Shown one piece after another: positions 33,810-45,613 of a DNA stretch of 64,000 bases. The DNA comes from Zasmidium citrigriseum (taxonomy: Eukaryota; Ascomycota; Dothideomycetes; Mycosphaerellales; Mycosphaerellaceae). The notes under the pieces are model-generated. The model did no database searches. It saw only the letters and a list, made by a program, of their open reading frames with translations, and had not been told where the DNA came from. Position numbers and translations under genes: made by a program. The stretch spans positions 1 through 64,000 of the forward strand of contig NHNW01000038.1 in the NCBI GenBank assembly GCA_002786025.1, given 5' to 3'. How positions within the stretch are numbered: the first letter of the stretch is position 1; the number at the start of each line of letters is the position of its first letter.

Positions 33810-33968
33810 TTGCATGCTTGGAGTCTGGATGCGATTGGATGTTTTGGCTTGGATAGTGATACCCTCAGTGTACAGGAGTACAAACGAAATTGGAACGATG
33901 CTTAGAACGGACGCGATACAGTGTTCCCATTGACCTGTCGTAAGTAGGTATCTCAAGGCTACACTGTT

Positions 33969-36284
33969 TTACCTGTTCTTCGCTGAGAAGTCCGGCCTGT
34001 AGCCCACCGCGCCGCCTTTGGTAAGCTCCCTGAGTGCCATCGTGGCGTACTGACTGCTGCCCAGCTGCATCTTCAAGATGACGGCAATTCTGTTCTTCTC
34101 GGCAGTCTCGCCATTCTCCTCCTTCACCGGCGCAGCTTCACCGTTTTCCGCCTTCTCTGCCTTCTCAAGCTTCTCCAGATCCGTCTCAACCATCTGCTCC
34201 TCAGGGCTGGCGTAGGCCTTAACTTCCACCTCAACACCCTTGCCAAGCGGTCGAGACATCAACTTGCGATAGCCGCCAGGAAGAGATACGTCCTTCCAAG
34301 CGCGGCGCATGCTGTACGGATCGATCTCACCACCGTTCTCAGATCCCATGAAGTCCTTGTAGAACTGGCCGATCTCGTTCTTTGGGTACTCGACGTCAAA
34401 TCCCGGCAGTGGGAGGACGACATCCATGATGTTAAAGCGGCCACTCTCTGCCTCCTCCTTGGTCAAAGGTCGAGCTCGAGTAATGCCATCCTCCATCTCG
34501 GCGCCGGCCATTGCGGCAGACGCAGCCTCCTCCGTACCGCTAGCAGCTTGGGCAGAAGGATGGATAATCGGCTCGCCATCCTCGTCGACTTCTTCAGCGT
34601 TCGTTGCCGTGCCATTCTTGCTGCCTTCTTGCTGCTCCTTCTCGCCCACAACCACGAGATCGCCCTCGACGACTTTGTCGGCAAATGTCTCCCAACGCTT
34701 GCCAGCTGCTGTGTTCCAGATGTAGCTCTGGTACGCATGGACATACATGAGCCTTAAATTCCGCTGAATCGACATCAAGGCTCCTTGGAAGTCCTTCGCG
34801 TTGGGTCTTGTGTTGGTCTTTCGGTCCCGTTTTCCAGTGTGAGTGATAATGGCTCTCTCGGCGCTGAAGCGGTGCGGAAGGATTGAGAGCGCTTCGTTCG
34901 AGTTGCCGTTCTTTCGGAATTTGGAAATCGCAGTCGCCCGATTGACGTCGTCTATTGGGACCATGGAATCTTCTGAAGCTTCCTCCAGTAGGGACTCGTC
35001 GTAAGAAAGGATGGCATCAACAGCCCCTTCGAGATCACCTTTGATCATCCTCATGCCAACGGTGTGAGTTCCAGTGCTGTATGTGCCGAACCTCTGCAGG
35101 CCGTAGTAGTTCAGATAGCCAGTAGAGTTCAGGTTTTGCGCAGCGGACTCCGCCACGCGCTTCGCATGGTCTAGTCTTTGCTCGATGCTCCATCCAGCTT
35201 CTTCACCATCGAAGCTGGCATCACGGAGCGTGAGCAAGAACTCGTTGCCGCTCAACATGCCCAGCTCCAATCCCTCCTTCTTGTACTCCCAAGGACCACC
35301 GATACGCCATCCTCTTGCTATACGATTCAAGGCCTCCAATCGCTGTCGATGCATTCGGTGGATAGCAACACGCTGGACCGTGACACCTCTTCTGTCCTTC
35401 GTTCCAGCGAAGCTGATGTGCTTCATGTGCATCTTCAATTGAGAGCCAATGAAATACAGAGCCTCCATCGTGTCCTTGTTCTCCTTGTACAAGGTGAAAT
35501 GAAGGTACTCACCTCCGAGCTCTGACCATTGCTGCTTGCCTCGTTGACCTGCTTGGCTGCTGCGATTGTTGCCATTGGCCTGAGCAGCCGCTTTGGGCGG
35601 TGCGGCTTTGACAGCGATCAAAGTGCCAGGACCAGATTGATGCTCTTGTTCTTGCACAGTGATGGTCTCTAGCCGGGAATTGAAGATGCGACGGATGCAC
35701 ATGTGCGCTTCGGTCCTTTTTGACTTCTCCTCGAATGGTTCTGAGTTCACTGTGGTATGAGCTCTTGCTTTACGATCTGGATATGCGATGACTGTCGCGT
35801 AGAGATTCAGAATCGACGACGTGACTTTATCGCCAAAGACGCCTTTCAAAGTCGTCTTGTCTTCGTCCGAGATGCTGGCGATCGCTTCGGCCTTGACAGC
35901 TTCAACAGACGGAGAAGCTGTGTCGTCTTCTGACTTTGGAGCCGCAGCTGATACATTTGATTGTCCATTCACCGCTTCTTCTGCTTCCTCTTTCTCAGCG
36001 CCGCTCGCAGCTGGCGGGGCTTCGTCTTCGCGCTGTTTCTTGCGAGACGCATTGTCATCGTCGTCACGCTTTCGCTTCTTCTCCGGTCCGCTAGAGAGTT
36101 CCGTGAGGTGTAGAACTTGTCCGTTGGGTAGCACCTCGTTGACCAGGAAGTCCGTGTATCGTTGCTTGACCGTGCATCTGAAGCCTGGAGTGTTCGGATT
36201 GACGAAGACAGAAATTCCCACGGCACGCTCTTGAGCGTCTTGCAGTTGCGCTGCGTCGGTGGAGGCCTCTTTGCTGGCGTCCAT
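33969..36284 (-). CDS. PUS7: Pseudouridine synthase Pus7 (TruD family)
   Basis: Single-exon 771-residue protein. The catalytic motif F-A-G-T-K-D-R-R-G-V-T holds Asp297, and G-Y-L-N-Y-Y-G-L-Q-R-F-G follows. The C-terminal TruD insertion region and Y-Q-S-Y-I-W-N are typical. It converts uridine to pseudouridine in tRNA, U2 snRNA and mRNA. An acidic/basic linker (about 65-140) with K-K-R-K-R nuclear signal separates the N-terminal strand from the fold. The length is above yeast Pus7 (676), owing to disordered inserts. Start at ATG 36284; the three codons before it contain no ATG. Confidence 0.95.
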   Translation of the reverse strand: MDASKEASTDAAQLQDAQERAVGISVFVNPNTPGFRCTVKQRYTDFLVNEVLPNGQVLHLTELSSGPEKKRKRDDDDNASRKKQREDEAPPAASGAEKEEAEEAVNGQSNVSAAAPKSEDDTASPSVEAVKAEAIASISDEDKTTLKGVFGDKVTSSILNLYATVIAYPDRKARAHTTVNSEPFEEKSKRTEAHMCIRRIFNSRLETITVQEQEHQSGPGTLIAVKAAPPKAAAQANGNNRSSQAGQRGKQQWSELGGEYLHFTLYKENKDTMEALYFIGSQLKMHMKHISFAGTKDRRGVTVQRVAIHRMHRQRLEALNRIARGWRIGGPWEYKKEGLELGMLSGNEFLLTLRDASFDGEEAGWSIEQRLDHAKRVAESAAQNLNSTGYLNYYGLQRFGTYSTGTHTVGMRMIKGDLEGAVDAILSYDESLLEEASEDSMVPIDDVNRATAISKFRKNGNSNEALSILPHRFSAERAIITHTGKRDRKTNTRPNAKDFQGALMSIQRNLRLMYVHAYQSYIWNTAAGKRWETFADKVVEGDLVVVGEKEQQEGSKNGTATNAEEVDEDGEPIIHPSAQAASGTEEAASAAMAGAEMEDGITRARPLTKEEAESGRFNIMDVVLPLPGFDVEYPKNEIGQFYKDFMGSENGGEIDPYSMRRAWKDVSLPGGYRKLMSRPLGKGVEVEVKAYASPEEQMVETDLEKLEKAEKAENGEAAPVKEENGETAEKNRIAVILKMQLGSSQYATMALRELTKGGAVGYRPDFSAKNR

Positions 36285-36956
36285 GGTCGCCACAAGTATC
36301 TTTCAAATGCGACTCAAGCTGTTCGGGTCATGTCGATCGACCTTTGGTGTAGAGAAGAAAAGTAGTCTCGATCTGAACTTTGAAGTGAAGAGCTTGGCGT
36401 GGATCGTGCACGGACGGAGTCAGGTCCGCTCGAGCTTTTGCTTCTGATTCTGGAGCTGATCTTCAATCGTAAAGACAACAATTGATCAGAATGTTCTCTA
36501 GCAATGATCGATGATGCGTGAAAATGCTTCTGTCAAATTTTGTGCACAATACATGGACAGCAATGAGTCTTGCCTAGCGTTGCTTGGACGTAGATCAAAT
36601 TTGGTCCAAGAACACGCCAATGGTGCAATGAGTCCAATCTTCAACCATCGTATAATCGTCCACGGGTCTTCATCAAGCATCAATTTCACAGTTATTTGGC
36701 CGCTGATATGTATTTCTTTCATGCCTGGAAGACCATAAAGGTGCGGCGTCTCCTCCAATGCTGTTCTCACCGCCTTCACCCCACATGACGACACTCATCC
36801 CACCTGCATCTTTTCTGCCACTGCATCCAAACAGCAGCTGCAGGGCACAGCTCTAGAACTTCCGCGAGAGAGACAGAGCCTTTCTTTCTTCTTCATTCCA
36901 ACAACATACCGACTTACACCAAACGAAACCAAACCACAACCCGTCAAGCCATCAAA
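36285..36956. other. Divergent promoter region of PUS7 and the Bet v1-like gene
   Basis: About 670 bp with pyrimidine-rich tracts on the plus strand before 36957. No further gene seen. Confidence 0.5.
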
Positions 36957-37583
36957 ATGTCCATCCCAACCAGCACCTCCGTCGTCGAATCGGCCGTCAT
37001 TAAGGTAAAGCTGCCATAAGAAGGGCGTTTGGCAAACGTAACTCACTGGAGAATATTACCTGTAGGCGCCGTTGTCCCACGTCTGGCATCACATCAAGCT
37101 CCAGGACTTCTCCAAGTTCTGGTCCGCCGTCACCAAGAGCGAGTTCGTCAAGGGCGCGAGTGAGGAGACGGATATTGTGAAGTGGACTTTCAAGGATGGC
37201 ACTGTCCTTGAGGTGAAGCAGGAGGAGCACAGCGTAAGACATACTACGAACGAAATGGCATTGGACATTGGCTGATTGATGTTGTTGACAGACGATCAAC
37301 CACTACATCACCTATTCCGTCATCTCCTCCCAGCCCGAGCTCAGCTACACCAGCGTTCTCAGCACCGTCCGCTGCTTCCCAGTCACATCTGGCGAGCACG
37401 AGGGCAGCACCTTCGTCGAGTGGACTGGAAACTTCTCCAGCGATGCTGATGCCGGTAAGAACGTATCATCCCCATATGGGTTCCTTTTCAATGCTGACCC
37501 ACATCACAGGTGTCATCCAGGACGCCAAGTTCAAGCGCCGCGAGGCTCTCGCCGACCTCGCCAAGGTCGCTGCGAAGAAGTAA
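36957..37583 (+). CDS. Bet v1-like (SRPBCC/START-like) protein, 150 aa
   Basis: Four exons, 36957-37004, 37066-37233, 37292-37454 and 37510-37583, join to 150 residues. Splicing gives a full-length SRPBCC domain: V-W-H-H-I-K-L-Q-D-F-S-K-F-W near the start, alternating strands, and a long C-terminal helix (D-A-K-F-K-R-R-E-A-L-A-D-L). The fold makes a hydrophobic cavity. Fungal and plant relatives bind or cyclise small hydrophobic ligands, here unknown. The four-exon layout with three 55-61-nt introns is clean in phase. Confidence 0.9.
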
Positions 37584-37919
37584 AGGCGACGCGGGAGACG
37601 CTTCCTGAGGAGAATTTGTAACAATATGACCAAGAGGGCACGCCGCGATCATGAGGAAGGAGAGTCAAAAAGTCACCGGCTACATGAGACACGAACACAC
37701 GATACTGGGCAAAGAGATACCCAAATTGCGGTCCATCTCCTCGAGATTGTGACTTGCAGCTCAGAATTCAAACCCAATTTTCAGAGACATTACATGCTAG
37801 CTTTCCTTCCCTAGCTCTCGTGCCGATGAAGTGCGAGCAAAGCTTTCCATTCGGTCAGTTACTGCTGGAAGTCTCTTCCTCCACTTCCGTCGCCTTCGCA
37901 CATCATCCCGATCGGTGCC
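37584..37919. other. Intergenic between convergent genes
   Basis: 336 bp, nothing recognised. Confidence 0.6.
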
Positions 37920-38651
37920 TCATAAAATCGCTTCATCTTGAGCGAGAAGATCTACTGCCTCGCCCATATCCCGCAGAGCTTCTCCAAGCGCTCCCATGAC
38001 TTCGAGTGGCATTCCCTTGACCATCTTTCTGACCCGTAGTGCGGCGTTCACCACCGTCTGTTGCCGCTCTCTGAGTGCCTGATCCTCCAAGGCCTTTCGC
38101 TCCAACTCCTTCCTCTTCGACTCGGCTTCCTGCAGCTTGCATTGGAGGCTTTTGTTCTCGCCTGTCAGCTTCTTCAGGTGCTGATTGGATTCCATCTGCC
38201 GCTGCTGATGGTCCTCTTTCAGACGCACCATGGCAGATGTCTTCTTCTCGAGGCCCTTCTTGAATTCTTTGCGCAGGTTGATCTCTTCTCCGAGGCTGAA
38301 TTGGCTTATGTCCAGTTTGGTCTTGAGATAATGCATGCACTTGTCGCGGTTGGCGAGCTTCTTTTCGTACTTCTCAGTGTTCGAGGCTTCGGCTTTGGCC
38401 TGGTCTTTCGCTTTCGAAAGGTAGTCTTGAATCGTTTCAATTGCTGCTTCGGCGCGCTGCAGTTCTTGAGCGCCACAGTCCATCTTCTGCTTTTTGCTGG
38501 GTTGAGTGTCGGCTACGTCATCTGACGGTCTCTTCGCGGGCTTCTCCTTCGCCATCTGTGGCTGATTGAGCTTCAGAGTCAACATTCTTGTCGGTGGTTC
38601 GGTCGATGTGTTGCTGGTCAGGTTGTTTATGGACTTGGGTGGCTCGGCCAT
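37920..38651 (-). CDS. Coiled-coil protein, 243 aa, unknown
   Basis: Single-exon frame. The N-terminal 55 residues are disordered and include K-K-Q-K-M, a possible nuclear signal. Residues about 60-215 form a long charged coiled coil rich in Lys, Glu, Gln and Arg. The tail has a short hydrophobic helix (M-P-L-E-V-M-G-A-L-G-E-A-L). No catalytic motif. No family recognised; the absence of breaks and even codon use support a real gene. Confidence 0.65.
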   Translation of the reverse strand: MAEPPKSINNLTSNTSTEPPTRMLTLKLNQPQMAKEKPAKRPSDDVADTQPSKKQKMDCGAQELQRAEAAIETIQDYLSKAKDQAKAEASNTEKYEKKLANRDKCMHYLKTKLDISQFSLGEEINLRKEFKKGLEKKTSAMVRLKEDHQQRQMESNQHLKKLTGENKSLQCKLQEAESKRKELERKALEDQALRERQQTVVNAALRVRKMVKGMPLEVMGALGEALRDMGEAVDLLAQDEAIL

Positions 38652-39628
38652 GAATGAAGCGTGATTGGATCGTTGCGTCCGTGGTAGGCTGAGGCGATTG
38701 ATCTGTCTGACAGGTGATACCGCGTCTGCCGAGTGGTTGTATTGGACCGATGTTCGAGTGTAGCTTCTTGTGTTGCGGGTTGTCGTATGAGCAGAGCTTG
38801 ATGGTCAAGACGCTAAGCGCGCGAATGCGGCACACGCGCTTGACGCAGGAAAAACATTTTGTTCGCTGGTGTAAGAACATGTGTTGATTCAAACTCTGTG
38901 ACGTACGTGCAGTAGGCCTACACATGAAGTCTGGGCTAAGCGCACGTGCCTGTGGCCAAGAATAAGAGTGAAGGAGAACAGGCATTCGACCTCACCTGTC
39001 TAAGATAATACGACTATCCGCGTGCTACAGTGAAGTAGAGCATGTGATTGGGTCTTGTTCACGGTCGCTGCCATGGCGAGACCTTCAGTGGAGGTTCTTT
39101 TTGGGGTCTCAGTCTTCTTTCGCTGACACGGACTTGACGCCTGCGTCAACCCACGATATTTCGGGAAGCAACCAGCATCACCAATACCAGAGAAGATTTC
39201 CCGCAAGACGCCATGGCTCATATCCCGTGAGAATGGTGTCTCTGAGCTTCAGCATAGCTTTGAGTGTAGCCACTGGACAGTCGCCTTAAAGCATGGGACT
39301 GGCTTGCTTTGATCCCGGATTTAACGAGATCAAACATGGCTTTGAGACTCAGCAGGCTCTTTTGAGTGACTGATAGGATGGATGATGATGATGGAATGTC
39401 GAGCGTGAGCATCGCGAGGTGAAGTCGAACTCGAAAGTCAAACGCGGTCTCAACCAATCAGAGTAAAGATGTGTAAAGTGCCGCACGCGTCGCGACTTCC
39501 CTGCCACACTGCCGTCATTGCGATCCATGTCTCCGTTCTCTCTCTGTCTCCTTTCGACCAACTTCGACCACGCCGCTCACGACCTCGATACACGACGTTC
39601 CAAATCGCTCCAACCCGAGATACACGCC
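38652..39628. other. Divergent intergenic region, about 980 bp
   Basis: Between the coiled-coil gene and the RNR-inhibitor gene. Short frames only; none supported. Confidence 0.5.
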
Positions 39629-40333
39629 ATGGCCGCCTCATCGCAACACATTCGCAAGCGGCAATTTCAGCCTTCGAACCAGACAACGCTCAATTCCTAC
39701 TTCAATCGCAATGCCGACGACTCACCTCTGGAGAGATGCAGATCGCCAATGTCACCACCTCTTGACGCCGAAACCGAAGCCGGTCTGATCAGCGTCGGTA
39801 TGCGAGTCCGCAAATCCGTGCCCGAAGGCTACAAAACGCACAAGACACTCGGCCAGCCTGGCTCTCCATTCCAAAGCTCAGCACCTCCTGCGTCCACAGC
39901 TCCAGCACGGCCGTCTGTCAGTCCAATGCGATCGAACGAGCTCCAGCCGTTCTGCGGACTTCACAAGACAGGCGGCTGGGCTGCACAGGAGATTCCATCC
40001 TCGTCCGCACCATCCATTCTACGAGGTCAGGAGGAGGACGACGATATGCCAGATCTTTCGACATCGCAGAACACTATTACGTCCACTCAGAACAGCTTCG
40101 CCTCTCGCATGGAGTCTAAGAAACGAATGCTAGAGGGCGGCTACGAGGATGACGCTGAGGATGCCATGGACAATTTCTTCGATGAGATGGACGACGACGC
40201 TACGCAAAACTCTACATCAAGACCTATTGCAAAAATGAAGGCTTCTGCACGCAAGACTGATTCGAATCCCCACATTCGAGTGTTTGGCGATGGCAATGAC
40301 TTTGACGAGGCACCCTTTTTGATGCCCCGATAG
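39629..40333 (+). CDS. Ribonucleotide reductase inhibitor (Spd1/Dif1-like)
   Basis: Single-exon 234-residue disordered protein from ATG 39629, which has a strong GCCATGG context; an upstream in-frame ATG at 39527 would add 34 residues. G-M-R-V-R-K-S-V-P-E-G-Y-K-T at residues 57-70 is the Hug-type motif shared by Dif1, Sml1-related and Spd1 proteins. Q18-T-T-L-N-S-Y-F25 fits a PCNA-interacting (PIP) box. The C-terminal third is acidic. Such proteins restrain RNR by controlling subunit location or activity and are destroyed in S phase or after DNA damage. Confidence 0.82.
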   Translation: MAASSQHIRKRQFQPSNQTTLNSYFNRNADDSPLERCRSPMSPPLDAETEAGLISVGMRVRKSVPEGYKTHKTLGQPGSPFQSSAPPASTAPARPSVSPMRSNELQPFCGLHKTGGWAAQEIPSSSAPSILRGQEEDDDMPDLSTSQNTITSTQNSFASRMESKKRMLEGGYEDDAEDAMDNFFDEMDDDATQNSTSRPIAKMKASARKTDSNPHIRVFGDGNDFDEAPFLMPR

Positions 40334-41011
40334 ATGGAGTAGAAGGACGCTTTTGATGCAAGATTTCGAGTGCATTGTTCATAATGAAGGGGAGGCGGCC
40401 TCCGGCCTTGTATGTAAAGGAGTTGATCAGGATACCCATTTGTAGATTTTGTGTGAAAATGTGCCTCAGGCATGTACTTTTTGACACTTTGTGCAATTTT
40501 CCCGTCGTGCTCTGTCCGGTTGAGAAAATCATGTGAAGATAGGACTCGCCCTTTGTGTAAAGGCCTGATTCGACATCATTGCATTTCATTGTCGCTGGCG
40601 CTGTTCGTGACACGTGACACCTAACGCAGGAAGTGACGAAGGTGGACTCTTTTTCGATCCGAGAAAGAGCGTCACCACAGGCAACGCGCGGAGCAGAGAA
40701 GGGGCACATCGCTTTTCAATTTCCCACCAGCTGCAACTGCCGCTTCGAAATCACTCACCTCGAACACTCTCTTGCCTGGCGATAATAATTCTCCTTCCTC
40801 ACTCTTTTCCGCCAGCACCGCCCGTCGGCTTCTGCACACGCCAAGTTGCGAGACCCTGCGTCACGGAGGCAGCGACAGCCCACCAAAGCGCGGCACGCCC
40901 GACCACGCTGCGTAAACACAGAACTTTCGCTTGACCTCACCAGCGCATGCCGATTGAGAGCAACGAAGCTCGCCCACGCCCTGCACCGCACCCATCCACC
41001 GACCGCCCAGT
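40334..41011. other. Upstream region of KAP95
   Basis: 680 bp between a stop and the KAP95 start. Pyrimidine-rich in its distal part. No gene supported. Confidence 0.5.
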
Positions 41012-43981
41012 ATGGATGTCAACCAGGTCCTGACGGGCACCATCTCGCCTGGTGAGTTCGTCCAAGCCCCCTACGTCCACCCGTACGACTTCAGTCGCAC
41101 CGGGTGCGCATTGCGGTCAAGCAGCACCATACTGACTCCTTCGCAGATGCGGGCGTTCGAACCGCCGCCGAGCAACAGCTGTTGCAGGCCGCCGAAGCAG
41201 ATTTCGTAAGTACTCCCATTCGCACGCATTTCCATGGGCTGCAGATCCACTGACCGCATTCACAGCCCGGCTACCTCATCACCCTCTCACGTGAGCTTGC
41301 CAATGAGCAGGCCGACTCCTCAGTGCGCATGGCCGCTGGCCTGGCGCTCAAGAACTCCTTCTCCGCACGCGACTTTGCCCGTCTACGCGAGGTGCAGCGC
41401 CGATGGCTCGAGCAGATAGATCCCAACGTCAAGCAGGAGGTGAAGGGGCTGTCCCTGCAAACGCTGGGATCGAACGATTCGAGATCAGGACAGTCCGCCG
41501 CACAATTCATCGCCTCTATCGCCGCCATCGAACTTCCCCGGGAGCAATGGCCGGAGCTGATGCCCACCCTGGTGGAGAACGTTGGCTCGGGCAGCGACCA
41601 CAAGAAGCAGGCCTCTCTCACCACCATTGGCTTCATCTGCGAAGCAGACGACCAAGACCTTCGCGACAGCCTCGCACAACACAGCAACGCCATCCTCACA
41701 GCCGTCGTCCAGGGCGCACGAAAAGAGGAGACCAACAACGACATCCGAAATGCCGCCATCACCGCGCTCGGCGACTCCCTCGAATTTGTTAGGGTCAACT
41801 TCGAGAACGAGGGCGAGCGGAACTACATCATGCAGGTCATCTGCGAGGCCACTCAGGCCGATGACATGCGCATTCAACAAGGCGCTTACGGCTGCTTGAA
41901 CCGCATCATGGGTCTTTACTACGAGAAGATGAGGTTCTACATGGAGAAGGCACTGTTCGGCCTGACGATTCAGGGCATGAAGAGCGAGGAGGAAGACGTT
42001 GCCAAGCTTGCCGTCGAGTTTTGGTGCACTGTCTGCGAAGAGGAGATCAGCATCGAGGATGACAACGCGCAAGCACAAGCTGAGGGCAGTACCGAACTGC
42101 GGCCGTACTTCAACTTCGCTCGCGTGGCTACACAGGAAGTCGTCCCAGTCCTTCTAGACCTGCTGGCCAAGCAAGATGAGGATGCAGGAGATGATGAGTA
42201 CAACCTCTCCCGCGCCGCATACCAGTGCGTGCAGCTGTGGGCACAAGCCGTCGGCAGTCAGATTGTGCCGCCAGTCCTGAGCTTCGTGGAGAGCAATCTC
42301 CGCAGCGACGACTGGCACTTGAGAGATGCAGCTGTCTCGGCCTTTGGCGCCATCATGGAAGGTCCTGATGAGAAGGTGCTCGATCCGCTCGTCAAGCAAG
42401 CTCTGCCCGTCTTGATCAGCATGATGAACGACCAGTCTATCCAGGTCCGAGATTCCGCTGCTTTTGCCCTTGGTCGCATTTGCGAGGCCGTCTCGGATTC
42501 CATCGACCCGGACCAGCACTTGCAGCCACTCATCTCGGCACTCTTCCAAGGCCTTGCATCACACCCGAAGATGGCTAGCTCTTGCTGCTGGGCTCTCATG
42601 AACCTTGCAGACAGATTTGCAGGCGAACCAGGCTGCCAGACTAATCCCCTTTCGCAGCACTTCCAGGCCAGCGTGGAGCATCTGCTCCAGGTCACCGAGA
42701 ACACCGGCGACAACATGCTTCGCACCGCTGCATACGAGGTCCTCAACGCCTTTGTCACGAATGCAGCAAACGACTCGGTCGAGATGGTCGCCAGACTCAG
42801 CAACGTTATCATCGAGCGCCTTCGAAAGACTGTGGGCATGATCACTCAGGTCGTGTCGGTGGAAGACCGCCTCACCCTCGACGAAATGCAGACATCTCTC
42901 TCCTCGGTCATCATGGCAATCATCCAGCGTCTGGAGCGCGAGATCCAGCCTCAGGCAAACACCATCATGCAGTTGATGCTCGACCTGCTAAAGGCTCTTC
43001 CACCAAAGTCCAGTGTTCCCGACACCGTTTTCGCCACCATCGGCTCGTTGGCCAACGCTCTGGAGGGCGACTTCGAGCCTTACATGCAAGCCTTCGAGCC
43101 ATTCCTGTTGAGCGCGCTCAACAACCAAGAGGAGCCGCAACTGTGCTCCATCGCCATCGGTCTTGTGACCGATATCGCCCGTGCCCTCGAACAGAAGGTT
43201 CAGCCTCACTGCGACGCCTTCATGAACAGCCTCCTCAACAACCTGAGGGTAAGTGACATCCCCCATCATGACCATTATGTGTAGCTGGTACTGACTTTCT
43301 ATTGCAGAGTCCAACGTTGGGCAACCAGTTCAAGCCTGCCATCCTGCAGTCGTTCGGCGACATTGCGCAGTCGATTGGTGGAGGTTTCGAGTCCTACCTT
43401 TCGGTTGTCGCACAGGTCCTTCAACAAGCTGCCGGCATCAGCACTCAAGAGAACGCCTCGAACTTCGAGATGCTGGACTACATTGTGTCCCTACGTGAGG
43501 GCATCATGGATGCATGGAGTGGTATCGTCATGGCACTGAGGAGCTCTGGAAAGCAGCAGCTACTCCAGCCATACGTCGAGTCGATCTTCCAGCTGCTGCA
43601 CAGCGTGTACCAGGATCCCAACCGAACCGAAGCCCTGCTGCGATCTAGCATGGGTGTCGTCGGGTAAGTACAGTCAACTTCGAAGTTCGAAGTTCTGATG
43701 CTAACCCTACGCACAGTGACCTCTCCGAGGCCTTCCCCAACGGCGAGTTCAGCAGCCTCTTCCGCCATGAATGGCTTACTGCCATGGCACGCGAGACCCG
43801 GGCCAACAAGGAGTTCCAGCAGCGCACACAAGACACTGCGCGGTGGGCACGCGAGCAGATCAAGCGTCAAACAGGTAAGCTAAAGTCCCTTCGGTCGTAC
43901 AGCAACTCGACGAGCAAGACCGTGAAGCCGCGTCCTACGACCCCGTTGGATGCTGCCTGGTACTGGCCGTCGTTCTTCTGA
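41012..43981 (+). CDS. KAP95: Importin subunit beta-1 (karyopherin beta, Kap95)
   Basis: Exons 41012-41051, 41147-41205, 41266-43248, 43308-43663 and 43717-43981 join to 900 residues, slightly longer than yeast Kap95 (861). It is HEAT-repeat throughout, with importin-beta blocks such as R-E-Q-W-P-E-L-M, the Asp/Glu-rich acidic loop near D-E-D-A-G-D-D-E, and S-S-C-C-W-A-L-M-N-L-A. It carries importin alpha with cargo through nuclear pores and is released by Ran-GTP. The last 35 residues lie beyond a good donor (CAG|GTAAGC at 43875), so the true 3' end may be spliced; see findings. Confidence 0.94.
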
Positions 43982-45613
43982 AGACTCTCCCCAATATATT
44001 TATCCAAACATTTACTAATAGGCTCCAAGCGCTTTCTGGCAACGTGCAGATGTCTTGAACGGACGTTGAGGATGGTCTTCGCCGACCAACTGCACATTTG
44101 GCCATCGAGGGATCCACCGCGGATTAGCTTTCCGCAAAAGCTTAATGCTCCTGTTCAGTCCAGGATGAACACCTACAGAGGTTGGAGGGTGCGTTCGCGG
44201 TCGAAGCCTGGGCAGGACACCCAAAAGACAGCTCTCACGAGTCCATCTCACGCCGCCCTCGCACCGACAGCGTCCACTTCCCATCATGATGCTGTCACGC
44301 CCCAATCCGACCCCGCCCCGAATGCCCCTACCCTACCCTATCTTACGACACCAGAACACCCCGGATGACGCACGACATCATGTACGACACACGGAATGCA
44401 GCAACTGCACGAGACGCCCAGCCCCGCATCGATACCCACCACTTCTTGGCCCCTTGTCTGACACCGCGACGGAAAGCGCTGATTTTGCATGCGAGAAGAT
44501 CGGCAGGAGTCTGGCGTGAGAACGAGATGGCAAAAGCGAGGAAATTGAGGAGATGGAAGCCACTCTGATCTGATTTTGCCACTCCAGCGATCTGGGAACG
44601 ATCCTGGAGGAATAGACCTGCAGACTCCACATGCTAATCACACACGCAATGAAGCCCTTCAACACTTCATTTTTATGATATTGCACTTCTCCGGAGCACA
44701 CGTGGTTCAATTTTGCGCAATGTGTTGACTCTCTTCTCTCTAGAAATCGAAATGCCCAATGCCAAACGACGGGCCTTTGACTCGTGTACAGGACTGACAA
44801 CGATGGAGTCCACCCCGCGACAGCACGCCCATGCCTCGCCCAATATCTCACCAGTCGGGCACATGTTTCGCACGGCGGCTGCTCAGGTCCGTAACAGGCG
44901 GAATGTTGATGCAGCAGAGGCTTTATCGAGAGCAGGCGTCGGCATGGCGCCATCAGCAGCAGAGATCACGCCCAAGGAGTCTTCGACACCACGCGAAGAC
45001 GAGCATACTGAGAATATGGCCCCTGCCAGATTACTGAGTCGTAAAGAACGGGGTTGAAGGGACTTGGATGGTATGGTGTGACAGGTGGAGCTCTGCTGGC
45101 CCGATGTCAATTTGTACTGACTAGTCGTTGCAGACCGCCGGGCATAAAGAGATATCTGACGAGGGATCGTTTTGATATACCTGGTGCAGTGGGTAGCTTT
45201 CTGCGAGTTCTTCGAGGTGGCTTGGCTAATATTTGGAAGTCATTGTACAGGATTGCAATCGTTACCCAGCAAAGACTAGCTGCAAAGCCTCATCGTGATG
45301 TACTATCCTCTTCAGGTACCTCCAATGCCTCGAAAGAGAGCCGAATTATATCGTTCACTGCCGCGCCAATCATGGCACATATAATTTAAGGTTGAGCTAC
45401 TCAAGAACAATGACATCGGAGAACTGAAGATCATGCCCAACAATGTCGTGGCAAAGAACATACAACATAACTTCCATGCCACATGCTATCCGGCTTTACT
45501 CAGACTGTTGTTACAAGGACCATCGACCGCTCACAATATTGACAGTAGGGCTACATATAGCTACTTCGCATCGAGCTTTTCCACTTCGCTGAAACATCGA
45601 CGTCTCAAGAGAC
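43982..45613. other. Intergenic region, about 1.6 kb
   Basis: It contains one weak candidate gene (44752-45057) and otherwise only short frames. Nothing else recognised. Confidence 0.5.
44752..45057 (+). CDS. Hypothetical 101-aa protein, weak candidate
   Basis: An uninterrupted frame from ATG 44752 encodes a basic, Ser/Ala-rich product with P-N-I-S-P-V-G-H-M-F-R and R-N-R-R-N segments. A donor-like GTAAAG at 45046 and a strong acceptor near 45133 hint at splicing. No domain seen. Confidence 0.3.
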   Translation: MPNAKRRAFDSCTGLTTMESTPRQHAHASPNISPVGHMFRTAAAQVRNRRNVDAAEALSRAGVGMAPSAAEITPKESSTPREDEHTENMAPARLLSRKERG

